Source of the DNA: Pseudofabraea citricarpa
Lineage: Eukaryota; Ascomycota; Leotiomycetes; Helotiales; Dermateaceae
Direction: 5' to 3'
Length of the DNA: 64,000 nt
Assembly (NCBI GenBank): GCA_029641185.1
Contig: JAPWGK010000017.1
Location: 310,001-374,000 of the forward strand
This document shows positions 49,618 through 60,296 of this stretch, piece after piece. The notes beneath the pieces were generated by a model that was not told the DNA's origin, did no database searches, and saw nothing but the letters and a program-made list of their open reading frames with translations. The stretch's first letter is position 1, and every line of letters begins with the position of its first letter. Both the position numbers and the translations under genes were made by a program.

Positions 49618-50628
49618 ATGGATATGAATACCCTCAATGTCTCCGCTACACTAAACGTATTCCGTCTGCTGGCAAGACCCAATCTGTGTCTCCCACAAGC
49701 TACCGTCTCCACATTCAATCACCTGCCCATTCCGCTGAACAAGGCTTTCAGCAAGTACAAGAATGTCGACATCAGAGCTGTCGTACTAGACAAGGACAAT
49801 TGCTTTGCGTATCCCAAAGCAAACGATGTCTACAAGCCCTACAACGTAGGTTCATTTTCGTTCATTTTCTGCATGTCAATCAATCGATCTTCCTCTTGGC
49901 GAGAGTATTTACTTACTTTCCACCTACTCCCATCCATACCTGATATACATATACAAACACCCATCCCCAAACCTTCCAGACACAACCCCCTAACGGCAAA
50001 ACAGGAGCATTTTGAAGCACTCCGCACGGCGTACCCGGGACGAAAACTGCTCATCGTGTCCAACACGGCGGGGGCCTTGTCACTCGACAAGACGCGATCA
50101 CAAGCCGCAGCTGTGACAGCGTCGACGGGGCTGGAAGTGCTGGCGCACAGCGACAAGAAGCCCGGGTGCGGGCGCGAGATCATGGAGTACTTCCTGCAGC
50201 ATCCCGAGACGGGCGTCACGAGACCCGACCAGATCGCCATCGTCGGCGACCGCCTGACGACGGACGTGCTGATGGCGAACCTGATGGGCAGCTATGCCGT
50301 GTGGGTGAAGGACGGCGTGGTGCCTGTGCAGGAGACAAGCTTTGTACGTTCGTTTCCTCTCCTCCCCTCTCCTCTCCTTTCCTGACTCGTCCCTCTTGCC
50401 TCGATGCATTTTTACCCTCCACACCTTTTATTTTTGACTCGCCCGCGGCACGGCATGCCGTACGGAAATACTCCAGTTTCGAGACGGAGGATCTGAAGAA
50501 CGAGGCAGAAAAGGCTAATTGAAAACTCCCCGGCCTTCTAGTTCGCCAGGTTGGAACAGAGGTTTGCTGGCCTCCTACTCAGAAGGGGTTACGAGCCCCC
50601 CGAGCCCGCGAGTCCCTTTGAGCAGTAG
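49618..50628 (+). CDS. GEP4: Mitochondrial phosphatidylglycerophosphatase (HAD family)
   Basis: Three exons, 49618-49845, 50005-50343 and 50542-50628, give 217 aa. HAD motif I is VVLDKDNCF with Asp58 and Asp60. Motif II is IVSNTAG near residue 95. A lysine region is HSDKKPGC, and motif IV is IVGDRLTTDVLMAN. These are the signatures of Gep4/YqeG, which dephosphorylates phosphatidylglycerol-phosphate on the matrix side of the inner membrane, a step of cardiolipin synthesis. The third exon supplies the conserved tail FARLEQRFAGLLLRRGY. Both introns are longer than the local norm (159 and 198 bp). It is divergent from SmD3 and convergent with Ste50. Confidence 0.95.
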
Positions 50629-51315
50629 GAGTAGGAGAGCCATGACATGAAATGACATGACCTGCCATGGGTCGATGTTGGCCGTGACTCGAAGAGACCG
50701 GCCAGAGCTCTTTGACGCTATAAACAAATTGACTTCTGTGTCAGATAGCGCACTACGCTTCCGCGGGACCTTATAATAGCTCGCATAATGTACCAGTATA
50801 ATAACAGCACATCGCGTTTTGACTTTGCTCTTCACGATACATAGCTGCGAGATATGATAAGCGTCGTTATAATTTACCACCTCCCGACTTAATCAGAAAG
50901 AAACACCGCATTCGGAATACGGCCGATCGAAGATTTGAGTTTCTTGTTCTCTCATTCTCATCATCCTGTACATGATCCTTGAATTCATAATATATAAAAT
51001 AATTTCCTCGCTGGCCGCAGGCCCCTAGCTCCTACCACATGAAAATTTCCCAGATTTTTTCCCTTACAAAGGTATAGCGAACACACAATCAAAAGATCTG
51101 TACCAAACGGAAAAAATAAAACAAAAAGACACTACACCTCCTACAGATTTCCCCGGGAACGCGATCGAACATGACGTTGTAACAAAGCAACCTGCTTGCT
51201 TGCCCGTTCTAGATCCCCCTCCCGCTTGCTATGCAACTAAACATCACACAAGGCCGACTCCCACTCCATCTTTTCCTGAAAAGCTATTAAAAAACGACAT
51301 GCTTGTAACCAAGAT
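50629..51315. other. Intergenic between convergent genes
   Basis: 687 bp with the 3' UTRs of GEP4 and Ste50. It contains a tandem ATGACATGAAATGACATGACC stretch near 50641-50661. No gene recognised. Confidence 0.4.
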
Positions 51316-52987
51316 CTATATGATTCCACCCGGTGGGTCATATCCTGTTGGTATGCCGCCTCTCCTTCCGCCATCTAGGCCTGCACTCACTGGTGCTTCG
51401 CCTGGTTGAGCATCAGGGTTGGCTGCGATTTTCCGAAGCATAAACATAGGTTTCTTCCCTTCCTTATCCAACTGTTTAAACAAAATAAGCGGTTTCTCGT
51501 CCATTCCCAAACATCGTTCTTGATCTCCATATACGATATACAAGGCGTATTGTTCCCAGGGCGCATTGATGTTATATTTTTTGAGAGCGGCCGGAAGGAC
51601 CTTGTAACAAGGGTCCTCCATGCTGACACGGAAGGATTTGAAGATCTCGACAGAGGCACCGGACCCACTTGAAGGTGTATCAAGAGCTGGAGTTGCAGCA
51701 CGCCGCGACGGAGCTTTGCTATCGCGTGAGTAGGTCGATTGTTGGTAGCTATCATTGTCGTTTTGGGGAAACACACTACGAGCAGGAGTTGGCAGATCAG
51801 AACGGTAGGACCTTGAAGCAAGTGTGGAGCCACCTAGGGAGGGGGATGTAGGGGAAGGTTGATTAGGAGAGGGATGTCCGGGTGATGTTGAAGGTTGTGA
51901 TCCTCCGTTCATGGCTGCAAGATGTGAAGATGACAATACTGCCCTTTCAGCTGCATTGGCGGGATCGAGCGCTTGCTCCATAAGAGATCTTTCTTGGGTG
52001 GTCGGTAAGTAGGTCGGGGATGCATTCTTCGGTTGGTCAAAGAAGAGCTTCTTGGTTGAGAATTTGCGAGATAGTCCGCCGCCAGATTGACTTGACGATG
52101 GGGTGGGTGCTGGAGGGGAGATTGTGTTCGAAGTATCGTAGGCGTACGAGCTCTGTTGAGTTGTGCCTGAGGGGGGGTGATATGGTAGAGGCTGCCCCTC
52201 CTTGGCCATGCGAAATACTGGCAACAAGTCCTCTCGAAGCCGCCTGTATTCGTCTGTGATCCTCCGCAACTCCATCTCTGCGACACTCATCCTTTCGTCG
52301 CGTAAACGTAGCTGGTCCACGAGATGTTTGATATCTTTGAGGGTCGCGGTAGCATACTGAGACTCTGCATCCGCGGCTAATGGCAAGTCAGTACGCTGCA
52401 CGAAGGCGCGCTGGCAGCATGTTACTTACACTCAGGAACGTAATCAAGCCTTTCTATCGGTATATCTTGCTTGATCTTGATGTCGTAAACGCTCTTCAGA
52501 ATTGTCAGGCGATGTCCAACGCTCGTAACGCCCATCTGCTTCAGATCATCGTGCTGCAATGCCACCAACGCCTCGCCCACGATCTCATTTTCTAGAACCC
52601 GTCAACATATTGCGACCGGAGACGCTGAGGAATCGGCATACCTAAGAAGCTCTCGGTGTACTGCCGTAGGCCAATGCTGGCAACGAACTCGGCGCATTCC
52701 GGGGCGTCCCACTCAGTTATGATAGCCTCTGGTAATCTGTCACCGCTGCTGTGATTGCCATAGGTCGTAGGCGTATGCTCGTTCGAAGAAGGACCTTCAC
52801 TCTCGGTGGCCTCGCTGTCGCTGGCCAGGTTTACAACAGAGCGCTCGTACTAGATTCCCTGGTCTCAGCGCTCCTCTTCACCACACCTCCCCGGGGACGC
52901 AGCTGGGGGGCTCCAGCTACACGCGGATCTACTGACCTCATCGTCTGCATCTGACTCTGCGTAGGCAGTACCCGACTCGAATGCCAT
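51316..52987 (-). CDS. STE50: MAPK-pathway adaptor Ste50 (SAM and Ras-association domains)
   Basis: Four exons on the minus strand, 52937-52987, 52642-52849, 52430-52591 and 51316-52376, give 493 aa. A SAM domain spans about residues 60-125 (PECAEFVASIGLRQYTESFL, EIVGEALVALQHDDLKQMGV, HRLTILKSVYDIK). A coiled coil follows (about 150-190, LVDQLRLRDERMSVAEMELR). A Ser/Pro-rich linker leads to a C-terminal RA domain at about 383-457 (EIFKSFRVSMEDPCYKVLP, then ALYIVYGDQERCLG). Ste50 binds the MAPKKK Ste11 through the SAM domain and Cdc42 or Ras through RA, tethering MAPK cascades for mating, hyphal growth and osmostress to the membrane. In plant-pathogenic fungi the orthologue is needed for infection structures. 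The domain order is complete. Confidence 0.96.
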
Positions 52988-53519
52988 GGTGGTATGGACG
53001 ACAGAATGTATACCTAGGTACAATGATGTTGTGTCGCAGCTGCTGTTGCTTTGCTTTGATCGCTCCAAGCGAGGCTCAGACCGCTTTCCGCATTACATGT
53101 ATTCTGCGGCGTGAGGCTGGCAGGAACTCGATGCTACCATGGCTCTCGGGTCACAATTAATTGCCCACCAGCCGGTTTGTTTACAGTGAATGGTGGCTTA
53201 ATGCTCCTCCTCATGAACTTGCGACTGCCCAGTCCTGTAAACACTCTATACTGGCGCTCCCTATGGGGTGGGGTCGTTGTTCACATTTAATAAGGTAGAC
53301 TTTCGGTCAGACAGGGGTGCATAGTGAGACATGTAGTAGTGACAAGGACGAATGGAGCGCAAAACTATGTAGCCTTTGATTTCTACAAAAACATCCATAT
53401 GGTATAAGGTATCCGAATTCCCAGCACCTTGATCCTAGAGCCCCCAAACGCCAAATACAATTTCCTACCTCGTTATCATCGTCGTTGCATCATGTACAGT
53501 ACAATGGGCTCAGGGGGTG
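52988..53519. other. Intergenic between tandem genes
   Basis: 532 bp with the Ste50 promoter and the 3' flank of the Tea4 gene. Nothing specific recognised. Confidence 0.4.
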
Positions 53520-56500
53520 CTACCGCGAAGCCTGTGATCTCGTCTTACGCGCTAGCCAGTCGCCGAGCATCCCATCCAGTCGCTGCTGGCGCGTTAGTAG
53601 GATCTAGAGAGGGGCACCAGGGTAATACGTACATTTGTTATGTCCGCCAGTTTGGCATTTTCTTCTTTGAACAGGTTCCCAGTAATCGGGTGATCTGGAC
53701 CTGCAGGCACTACCCCTGACTTATCGTACACCACCACTAGCAGATCCTTGATATCTGCATCGTCGTCAAAGAAGGTTCTCAGATGAGAATCACTCCAAGT
53801 CGGCGTTGATGTTGATGAACTGCCAGGTCCCTTCTTGTCCCGCGCTTCATCGGCATCAATTAACTCAGGCGAAGGCGAAGAGACGGGCGATGGTGCGTCC
53901 TCTTGACTTGACGTATCTACCATCAACGCAGGCGGATGCGAGTTGGAATTGATGGGTGACACCTGCACTGGTGATTCTGATAATCTCTCTTCCATAGCGT
54001 TTGATCTCTCGTTTGCAGGCGTTCCAATGTAGCTATCTGGGAAAGCTCCTGGGATTGGTCGTTGAGCCTGCTGCTTATTTGATTTAATCTCCTCAACTGG
54101 CGAGCTTTCTCCCGATGAATCGAAGTCATCAAGCTCAACGCGAGCTTTAGCCTTTTTAGCTTTGACGGGTTTGGTTTCTGAGTTGCTTGAGCTTGCAGAT
54201 CGAAGCATCTTCGATATGGCACCCCCAGACTTTTGTTCTCTCGGTGGAGAAGCAACCGGCGTAGTTCCTCTGGTAAGCTCAGGGGACATTTCCCTAGCTT
54301 GAGCAGGTGGATCTTCTGGCTTAGACTGAACTTCTGGCTGTACTAGTCGCAAAGATGGTGCTTCGACGGACTCAGCCGCAGGCACACGCTCAGGTGCCGG
54401 CGCTTGCTGAATTTCAACAGACTTTAGCTCTGTAACCTTCGGATCACTTCCTGGACTTTGTTTTTTAGTTGGTGATGTGTCGGCCTTGGGAACCTTTTGT
54501 AGCTTGCTTGGTTGTCTTTGCATGGACTGAGCTTGATTAGAGCCTTGTTCCTCTGGTGTTGCAAAATCTTCCGAATCCTTGCTGGGAACTGGTGATGTTC
54601 GAGTCTCATCGGAAGATCGAGCATTGATAGCATTGATGTCGATTTCTTCGTCCTGTGACTTCGACTTCTTCTCCTTGCGCTTGAATAGACCACTGAGCAT
54701 GCCGGGCTTTTTCTCCTTCTCTTTCTTTTCTTTCTTCTCCTTTTTTTCTTTGGCCTTGTCGCTGACTGAGTCCTTTTCGAGTTTCTCAAGACTCGGACGC
54801 TGTTTTAGTTTCTCCGAGTCTCCTGATGTCCTTGTGGACGTACTTGAATCGTCGCGCAAAAGGTTAGGAGTGAGAGTGATTTTCCTGGTCTCAACAGTAT
54901 CATCCTTAAAGAATGAGTCCGTGTTTCGAACAGTGCCATTTCTAGATTTGCTTTCCTTTTTGCCTTCAAGAATCTCATCACTTGATCGTGCTGTATCAGA
55001 GCTCAACTTTGACCCGTTCTCACCGCGGGTAGTGTCAGACGCTGCATCGGATTTAACATCGCGAAGCTCGGCTCGTGGTTTCAGCGGTTCTACGGCCGCG
55101 ATCTCATCATTATCATCATCTCCATTGGTCTCTTGCGAGGCGCTTTGCTGTTCTTGCTGGTTATAATAATCACCTTCCCCTTCTTCCTCGTCAGACGAGT
55201 ATTCGTTCTCCGATGCCTCAAAATAGGTAGGTGGTGCGAATGCTACTGTTTTAGCATTCCTCCTCCGGATAGCTTTCTTCAAAGGATTTTTAGACTTTTC
55301 AGCTTGGTCCCCCAGCATAGTCGAGGTGAGCTACAACTGTTAGAGGATGCGTTATTTATAAGCGACGGCATTACATACATCGATGTTTCTGTGCTTATTA
55401 AGACGTGCTAATCGTTCGGTTGGTGTCTCGATATGCTCTGCTGGTAGATATCCTAGGTTTCTGCATTAGCTGCAACTCCGGAATTCCCGAAAATAGCAAC
55501 CTACCAATACTGCTATCTTTTACTACTCTTACAAGCCACCAGTAACTATTACTGTCATCTAAGAGAACCATCGTGTCTCCCTTCGTGGCGTTTGCTTGTC
55601 CTTCTACAGTAGCTACGAAGGTATGTAGGGCATAGACAAACTCAAAATCGATGTCCTCTAATTCTTGTAAGCATTCTCCACCCCAACCGGAATCGACAAA
55701 TCTAGAGTCAGCAGCGTAGGGGAAGTTATCATCGTAATCATCATCTTCTTCAGAACTTTCGTATGGTATTGTCATAGGTTCCTCATCTACGCATTCCTCG
55801 GGACTGGCATCAAACTCTAGCGCTGGCTGTTCTGCTGGGGATCCATCCGAGCAATATTTTAAGTCGTAGTCTTCATCGTAATTTTCAACTTGTATCTTTA
55901 CCTTTTTCGTGGGTAGTTGTGTGTATTCGTTATGCTGCGTGAGATCCTGGTCCAAAGGTTGGTTGTCCGGATACTCACCCAGAAGATGATGATCAGAAGT
56001 TGCTTTCATTCGGTCCACCTGAAACACGTCCTTGTCCTGTACGTATTGAGATCGTAATGGATAGTGATCAGGCGTCTCCAAGAAAGGTGACGAACTGTCT
56101 TCGCACGCTTGTGTGTATGGAGAACTTAAGGATGCTATCCTCGGAGATAGAGAATCGCTTCTTGCTGGCCATAAAACTGGAAGGGAATACCCACCATCGT
56201 CAATTGACGGAGAGCTTGAGATCTTGTCCATCATATCGTCATCGTCGTCCTCGTCCATGCCATCGTCGCCCTCCGCATCCGCCATGTCGGCATCCTCAAC
56301 CGCAGATCCCGTATGTCCACCATTCTGAGCAACCGCGAGGGAATCTTGTTGCTTCAAGGACGCTGTCACTCCTGCCGCTAAATCATCGTCGCCATACTGC
56401 TGCATCTGTTGCAATTCACTACTGCTCCATTCCTTAGACACCCTGGGGCTCTTCGCATGCTCCTCCGCAACTTCAGCTGCGACTTCGCGTAGCGCATCAG

Positions 56501-56688
56501 CTTGGTGGGGAGCTGGAGGGCCTGCGCCTAAGGGTCCTGGATGATTTGGTTGGCGCGTGTGATCTTGCGCGGACGGAGCGTTCGAGTTTTGAAGGTCAAT
56601 TGAGTCTGTAGTGATCAGTACAATGTGCGATGGCTAGATTAAACACGGGTCGGGACCAACCTGCGCGAATGATCTCTGGTCGCGTCAT
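53520..56688 (-). CDS. SH3-domain polarity protein, Tea4/Bud14 family
   Basis: Five exons on the minus strand, 56661-56688, 55505-56605, 55379-55452, 53633-55330 and 53520-53582, give 987 aa. The first exon encodes MTRPEIIRA. A single SH3 domain lies at about residues 334-387 (ALHTFVATVEGQANATKGD, WWLVRVVKDSSIGYLP), followed directly by ERLARLNKHRNIDL and by KNPLKKAIRRRNAKTVAF, the hallmark after the SH3 in this family; KTVAF resembles a PP1-docking RVxF motif. The rest is acidic, Ser-rich and disordered, with a Lys/Glu-rich run near residue 570-600. A short helical C-terminus closes it. Fission yeast Tea4 and Aspergillus TeaC link microtubule ends to formins and PP1 at growing tips; yeast Bud14 regulates formins with PP1. 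The last acceptor is a tandem CAGCAG. Confidence 0.9.
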
Positions 56689-59283
56689 GGTGTCGTGGGC
56701 GCATCAAGTCCGTCCTTGGGGACCAAGCAGTCTCTCGCGTGAGGGTCGTTGCTGCTGTTGTTTGCTTGAGACGAGCCCTACCAGCCACCAGATTCCCCGC
56801 CCAATTATGTTACCCAAGTGGTGCTTTTTTTCTTCTTCTTCTCCAAATGGCTCTAGGAAACCGGCAGCATGCTATCGAGTATGCTGCGCCTGTGGTAGAA
56901 GAAAGAGAGGTGGTTATCGTGGGCCGCAGGGACAGGGGCGCCGAAACAGGTAGGATCTGTAATCTGGAAGGCTTGCAGCTAAAGAGCGGAAGGATAGATA
57001 ACGTTGACAGGAAGATCGACTATGGCCGGCTAGTCGCTCGAGGCAGTGGGTGAGTGGGTTGGGTGGGAGTATAGATTCTGATGGAGTAGTAGTATGCGTC
57101 GACGACGTTGACAGAAGAAGAAATTCTTGCCTGGCCGTCAAAAATCCTGGAATGGCAAAGGCACTGTCGGTCGTGCTGCGTTGTGCAGCGCTGTGCTGCT
57201 GAAACAATTATCTCTTATGCGGTTAGCACGCTGGGCTCGCACCTGGCTAGCGGGGCGCTGGTCACTGGGAGTTGCTGGGAGTAACTGCGAGGAGCTGGGA
57301 GGCCCTCGCCTGGGGGACGATCGTACAGTGTTTCCGCAACTCTTGCCCACTTGCCTCTGCTGCTGCCACCGGTGAGTGCAACCACACTCGTCGATCCGTG
57401 CTTCTGTGTTCCCGATGCTACTGCTACTGCTACTACTGACACTCGTCTACAGTACAATCCAAGGTCCAATATAATACCGGTACTGTAGCAGCGAAACTCG
57501 CCGTACAGAAAGAAGTATACATACACTACGCCGTATGAGCTGGGCCTCTTCACCACACCCTTACTCACTCGCACTCATTCACTCGGGTTTGCCTCGAACC
57601 CCTTTTGCCGACAGCTTGTTGATGAGTCTGTGCTTCAGGGACCAGCTGGACGCATTCAGATTGTTTCCTTGCTAGGGCTGGGCACAGGCACGTCGAATAT
57701 CGCTTACCACCAGTTCCACGGCCCTCATACACATATCGGACGATCTGCAATTTGGTTCAAGAAACTTTGTTGTCAGATGGACTTCTTGTTGGAGCCTCGG
57801 CCCTCTTCTGGCTAAGCATCTGTTCTGATAGGGGAGAGTTTGGGTTAGGCTGATTGACATCTCCTTCACCAGGTGCCAAGCCACACTGTACGATCTTCCA
57901 GGTTGCTTCCACGATGGGATCCTGAACTCTGAGAGACTCGCCCTTCGGGAAACTCTGAGCATTCGACAGTTGTACATGGACTGCCCCGCGTGGAACCTGA
58001 ATCATCCCCATACTGCGATGATGCACAAAAGACCATCGTTGTAAGACATCATTTAAAGGAAAGGCAGTTTTCACGCCTCAACCGTCATCAGATACTGTTG
58101 CATGAAGATTACCACTCGTGTAGGATTTAAGTCTTCAGCATCAAATTGAAAGAACTGTATCTGAAATAGAGCGTATACATCACGTATGAATGTTGTTCGC
58201 TCGCCAAGAAATTATAGTAAATTCCATTCCCTATCTGTGCTGGAGGAACGGTCGCTTCTACGTATACAGATCTAACAGCATACTCGAGGGGGAGGCACAG
58301 GAGTCCAACGCCGAGCACAACGATGCTCGTGATGGATATAGATAGCCTACTTTGGGCATGACAACCTGGCCTCGATGCTTTGATTTGAAGGTCACGGTCC
58401 GAGTCCCAGCATAGAATAATAGCACATTTGCATGATAAAGGCGTGTTTGTTACGTCTTGTATACCGACAAACTTCAAAGGGTATAAGTTCTAGGGATTTA
58501 TAGACGAGCAATTGCTCTCTAAAACTGATCTCGCCAAATTTGACCACAAGTATCAATGAAGATGGAAGCTTGTAACTTACAATATTTCGACCCAAACTGG
58601 CTATCCGTTGGCCTCAATGACGTTCTTACTTACTATCCCGATTATTACTCATGGGTTATCCTGCACGTGGCGGCCTTCTGATCTTCGAAACTACCACTGT
58701 TGTAGCTATGACTGCGATTGCGTATTGTTGCGCTGAGACCGTACTAGCGGGCCGAGCTGTAGCTTCGTCCAAATAGCCCGAGAAACAAACGATGGACTAG
58801 CTGACGCCGTGTTGGAAGGGAGAGAAACAGTTTGTTTTTTGTTTTGCCACTTGGGAGAGTTCCTGTCGGCCGTGGGGCAGGTTTGGGGGCATTGCTCGGT
58901 AGACTGTCTTCTGCAAACGGGCAGCCAACAACGTGCTGCGTTGATAAATACGAGAGCTGAAAATGACTTCCTGTGATGACTGTACCAGGGTGCGATGTCA
59001 AGAATGATGTACATCTTTCCTGCTGTGGCCGTGGTAGGTAGAAAGAAGGCTTTGCAACGTCCAAGGCTTGCATGCTCAGCCGCCGTACGTCACCCACAGA
59101 CGGCGAAACTTGAGATTCCAGAAGTTTTGCTGTTCTGCTCGCAAACGTCGCAGTGTGAAATCAACAACTTCAGGGTGAGACGGCGAGGCAGAGAGTGTTG
59201 TACAGTGCTGTCGCTATGGGCTGGTTGCACGTGAATGGCCGTAGGTGTAAGGGTCCAGTGTTCGGCGTCCATTATTGCCCCGG

Positions 59284-59341
59284 TGTCCAGCGTCGAGTGT
59301 CCACGTCCAGCGTCCAGCATCCAGCGTCCAGCGTCCAGTCC
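59284..59341. repeat. Minisatellite of GTCCAGC-type units
   Basis: Imperfect tandem units around GTCCAGC, GTCCAC and ATCCAGC, each about 6-11 bp. Confidence 0.85.
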
Positions 59342-59740
59342 CCTTCAGACCGTCCGTCAGTCAGTGAGTGTTGCAGACGGCCAGCGGTTTCACTTTGCCG
59401 AGCGCTTTGAGGTGGCCGAGCATGAAGCAGAGAGGAGGACTGTAGGGTGGCAGTTGATAGGTCTTGGGGGCTGGGGTTCTGAGTCTTGACCTGGGGAGAG
59501 TGCTGTCTGTCCTGTCCTCTGCTGTGCTGTCCTGTGGGTGTTCTAGGTGTGGGTGTGGGTGTCGACGACTGCTCGTGGCCACCGTCTTCGAGTCAAGCTT
59601 CGTGCAAGACGGAATGGCTGCTTGGCAAGATCTCCAACCTTGGCACCCAGCGTCCTGGAGGCTCCAGAGAGAGGCATTGTGCGGATGCCGTGTGCCAGGT
59701 GCAGGCACGGGTGGTACATGTACATACATACAGTCCAGCA

Positions 59741-59770
59741 CGTTGGCGTTGACGTTGACGTTGACGTTGG
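59741..59770. repeat. CGTTGA hexamer repeat
   Basis: About five units, the first with GTTGGC instead of GTTGAC. Confidence 0.85.
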
Positions 59771-60008
59771 GGTGGCATGGGCATGGGCATTGCCCGGGAA
59801 TCAAGTCTAAATGAAATTGAAATCTCGAGCATTTAGACTTTGGGGACAGGAGGACGAGGACGAGGAGAGAACCTGACCCGAGATGGCGCATCCCGGTCCT
59901 CGCGCTGAATCGGGACGCCTGGCTCCACTCCCTCTGTTTGACCTCTGGTTCTGATACTCGCAACCTCTGCATACCCAAACAACTAAATAGACTTGAGCGC
60001 CCAGCCGG

Positions 60009-60035
60009 ATGATTGTCTTGTCATCCAAGCCCTAG
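60009..60035 (+). promoter_or_regulatory. Possible upstream ORF 1 of PalH (8 codons)
   Basis: ATG 60009 to TAG 60035 encodes MIVLSSKP, 261 bases before the PalH stop-free start. It is a regulatory uORF only if the transcript starts upstream of it. Confidence 0.3.
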
Positions 60036-60221
60036 ACGTTGTTGAAGCCAAACTACACCCGACAGAAGGACATCGAGAGACACGGAGGAGCAGGAATCAT
60101 CATCTGGAGCCCCCCATTGCCCAGCACAGCGGCCATCCCGCCAATCCGAATCCATCGAGCGAACGAGCAACGAACGAGAGACGGACGACGAGCGAACGAA
60201 CGAACACACGAACGACGAACA

Positions 60222-60242
60222 ATGTCCCGATACGACAAGTGA
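60222..60242 (+). promoter_or_regulatory. Possible upstream ORF 2 of PalH (6 codons)
   Basis: ATG 60222 to TGA 60242 encodes MSRYDK, ending 54 bases before the PalH ATG. The ATG has A at -3 (AACAATG), a good context. Confidence 0.45.
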
Positions 60243-60296
60243 AAGAGGGACGACTCCATCATTGTTGACCGGCGGCAGGGCCGCAGCGACCTCACA

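Larger units (their letters stand above)
56689..60296. other. 3.6 kb divergent gap with minisatellites
   Basis: It separates the Tea4 and PalH starts. It contains a CAGCGTC-type minisatellite (59284-59341), CGTTGA repeats (59741-59770), a CGAA-rich leader (60156-60220) and many overlapping ORFs of up to 205 codons that show no domain. I accept no protein gene here. Part of it must be promoter and 5' leader of PalH. Confidence 0.5.

Noticed and set aside
59361..59978. 205-codon minus-strand ORF
   Set aside because: Runs through the CGTTGA repeat and the minisatellite; composition follows the repeats.
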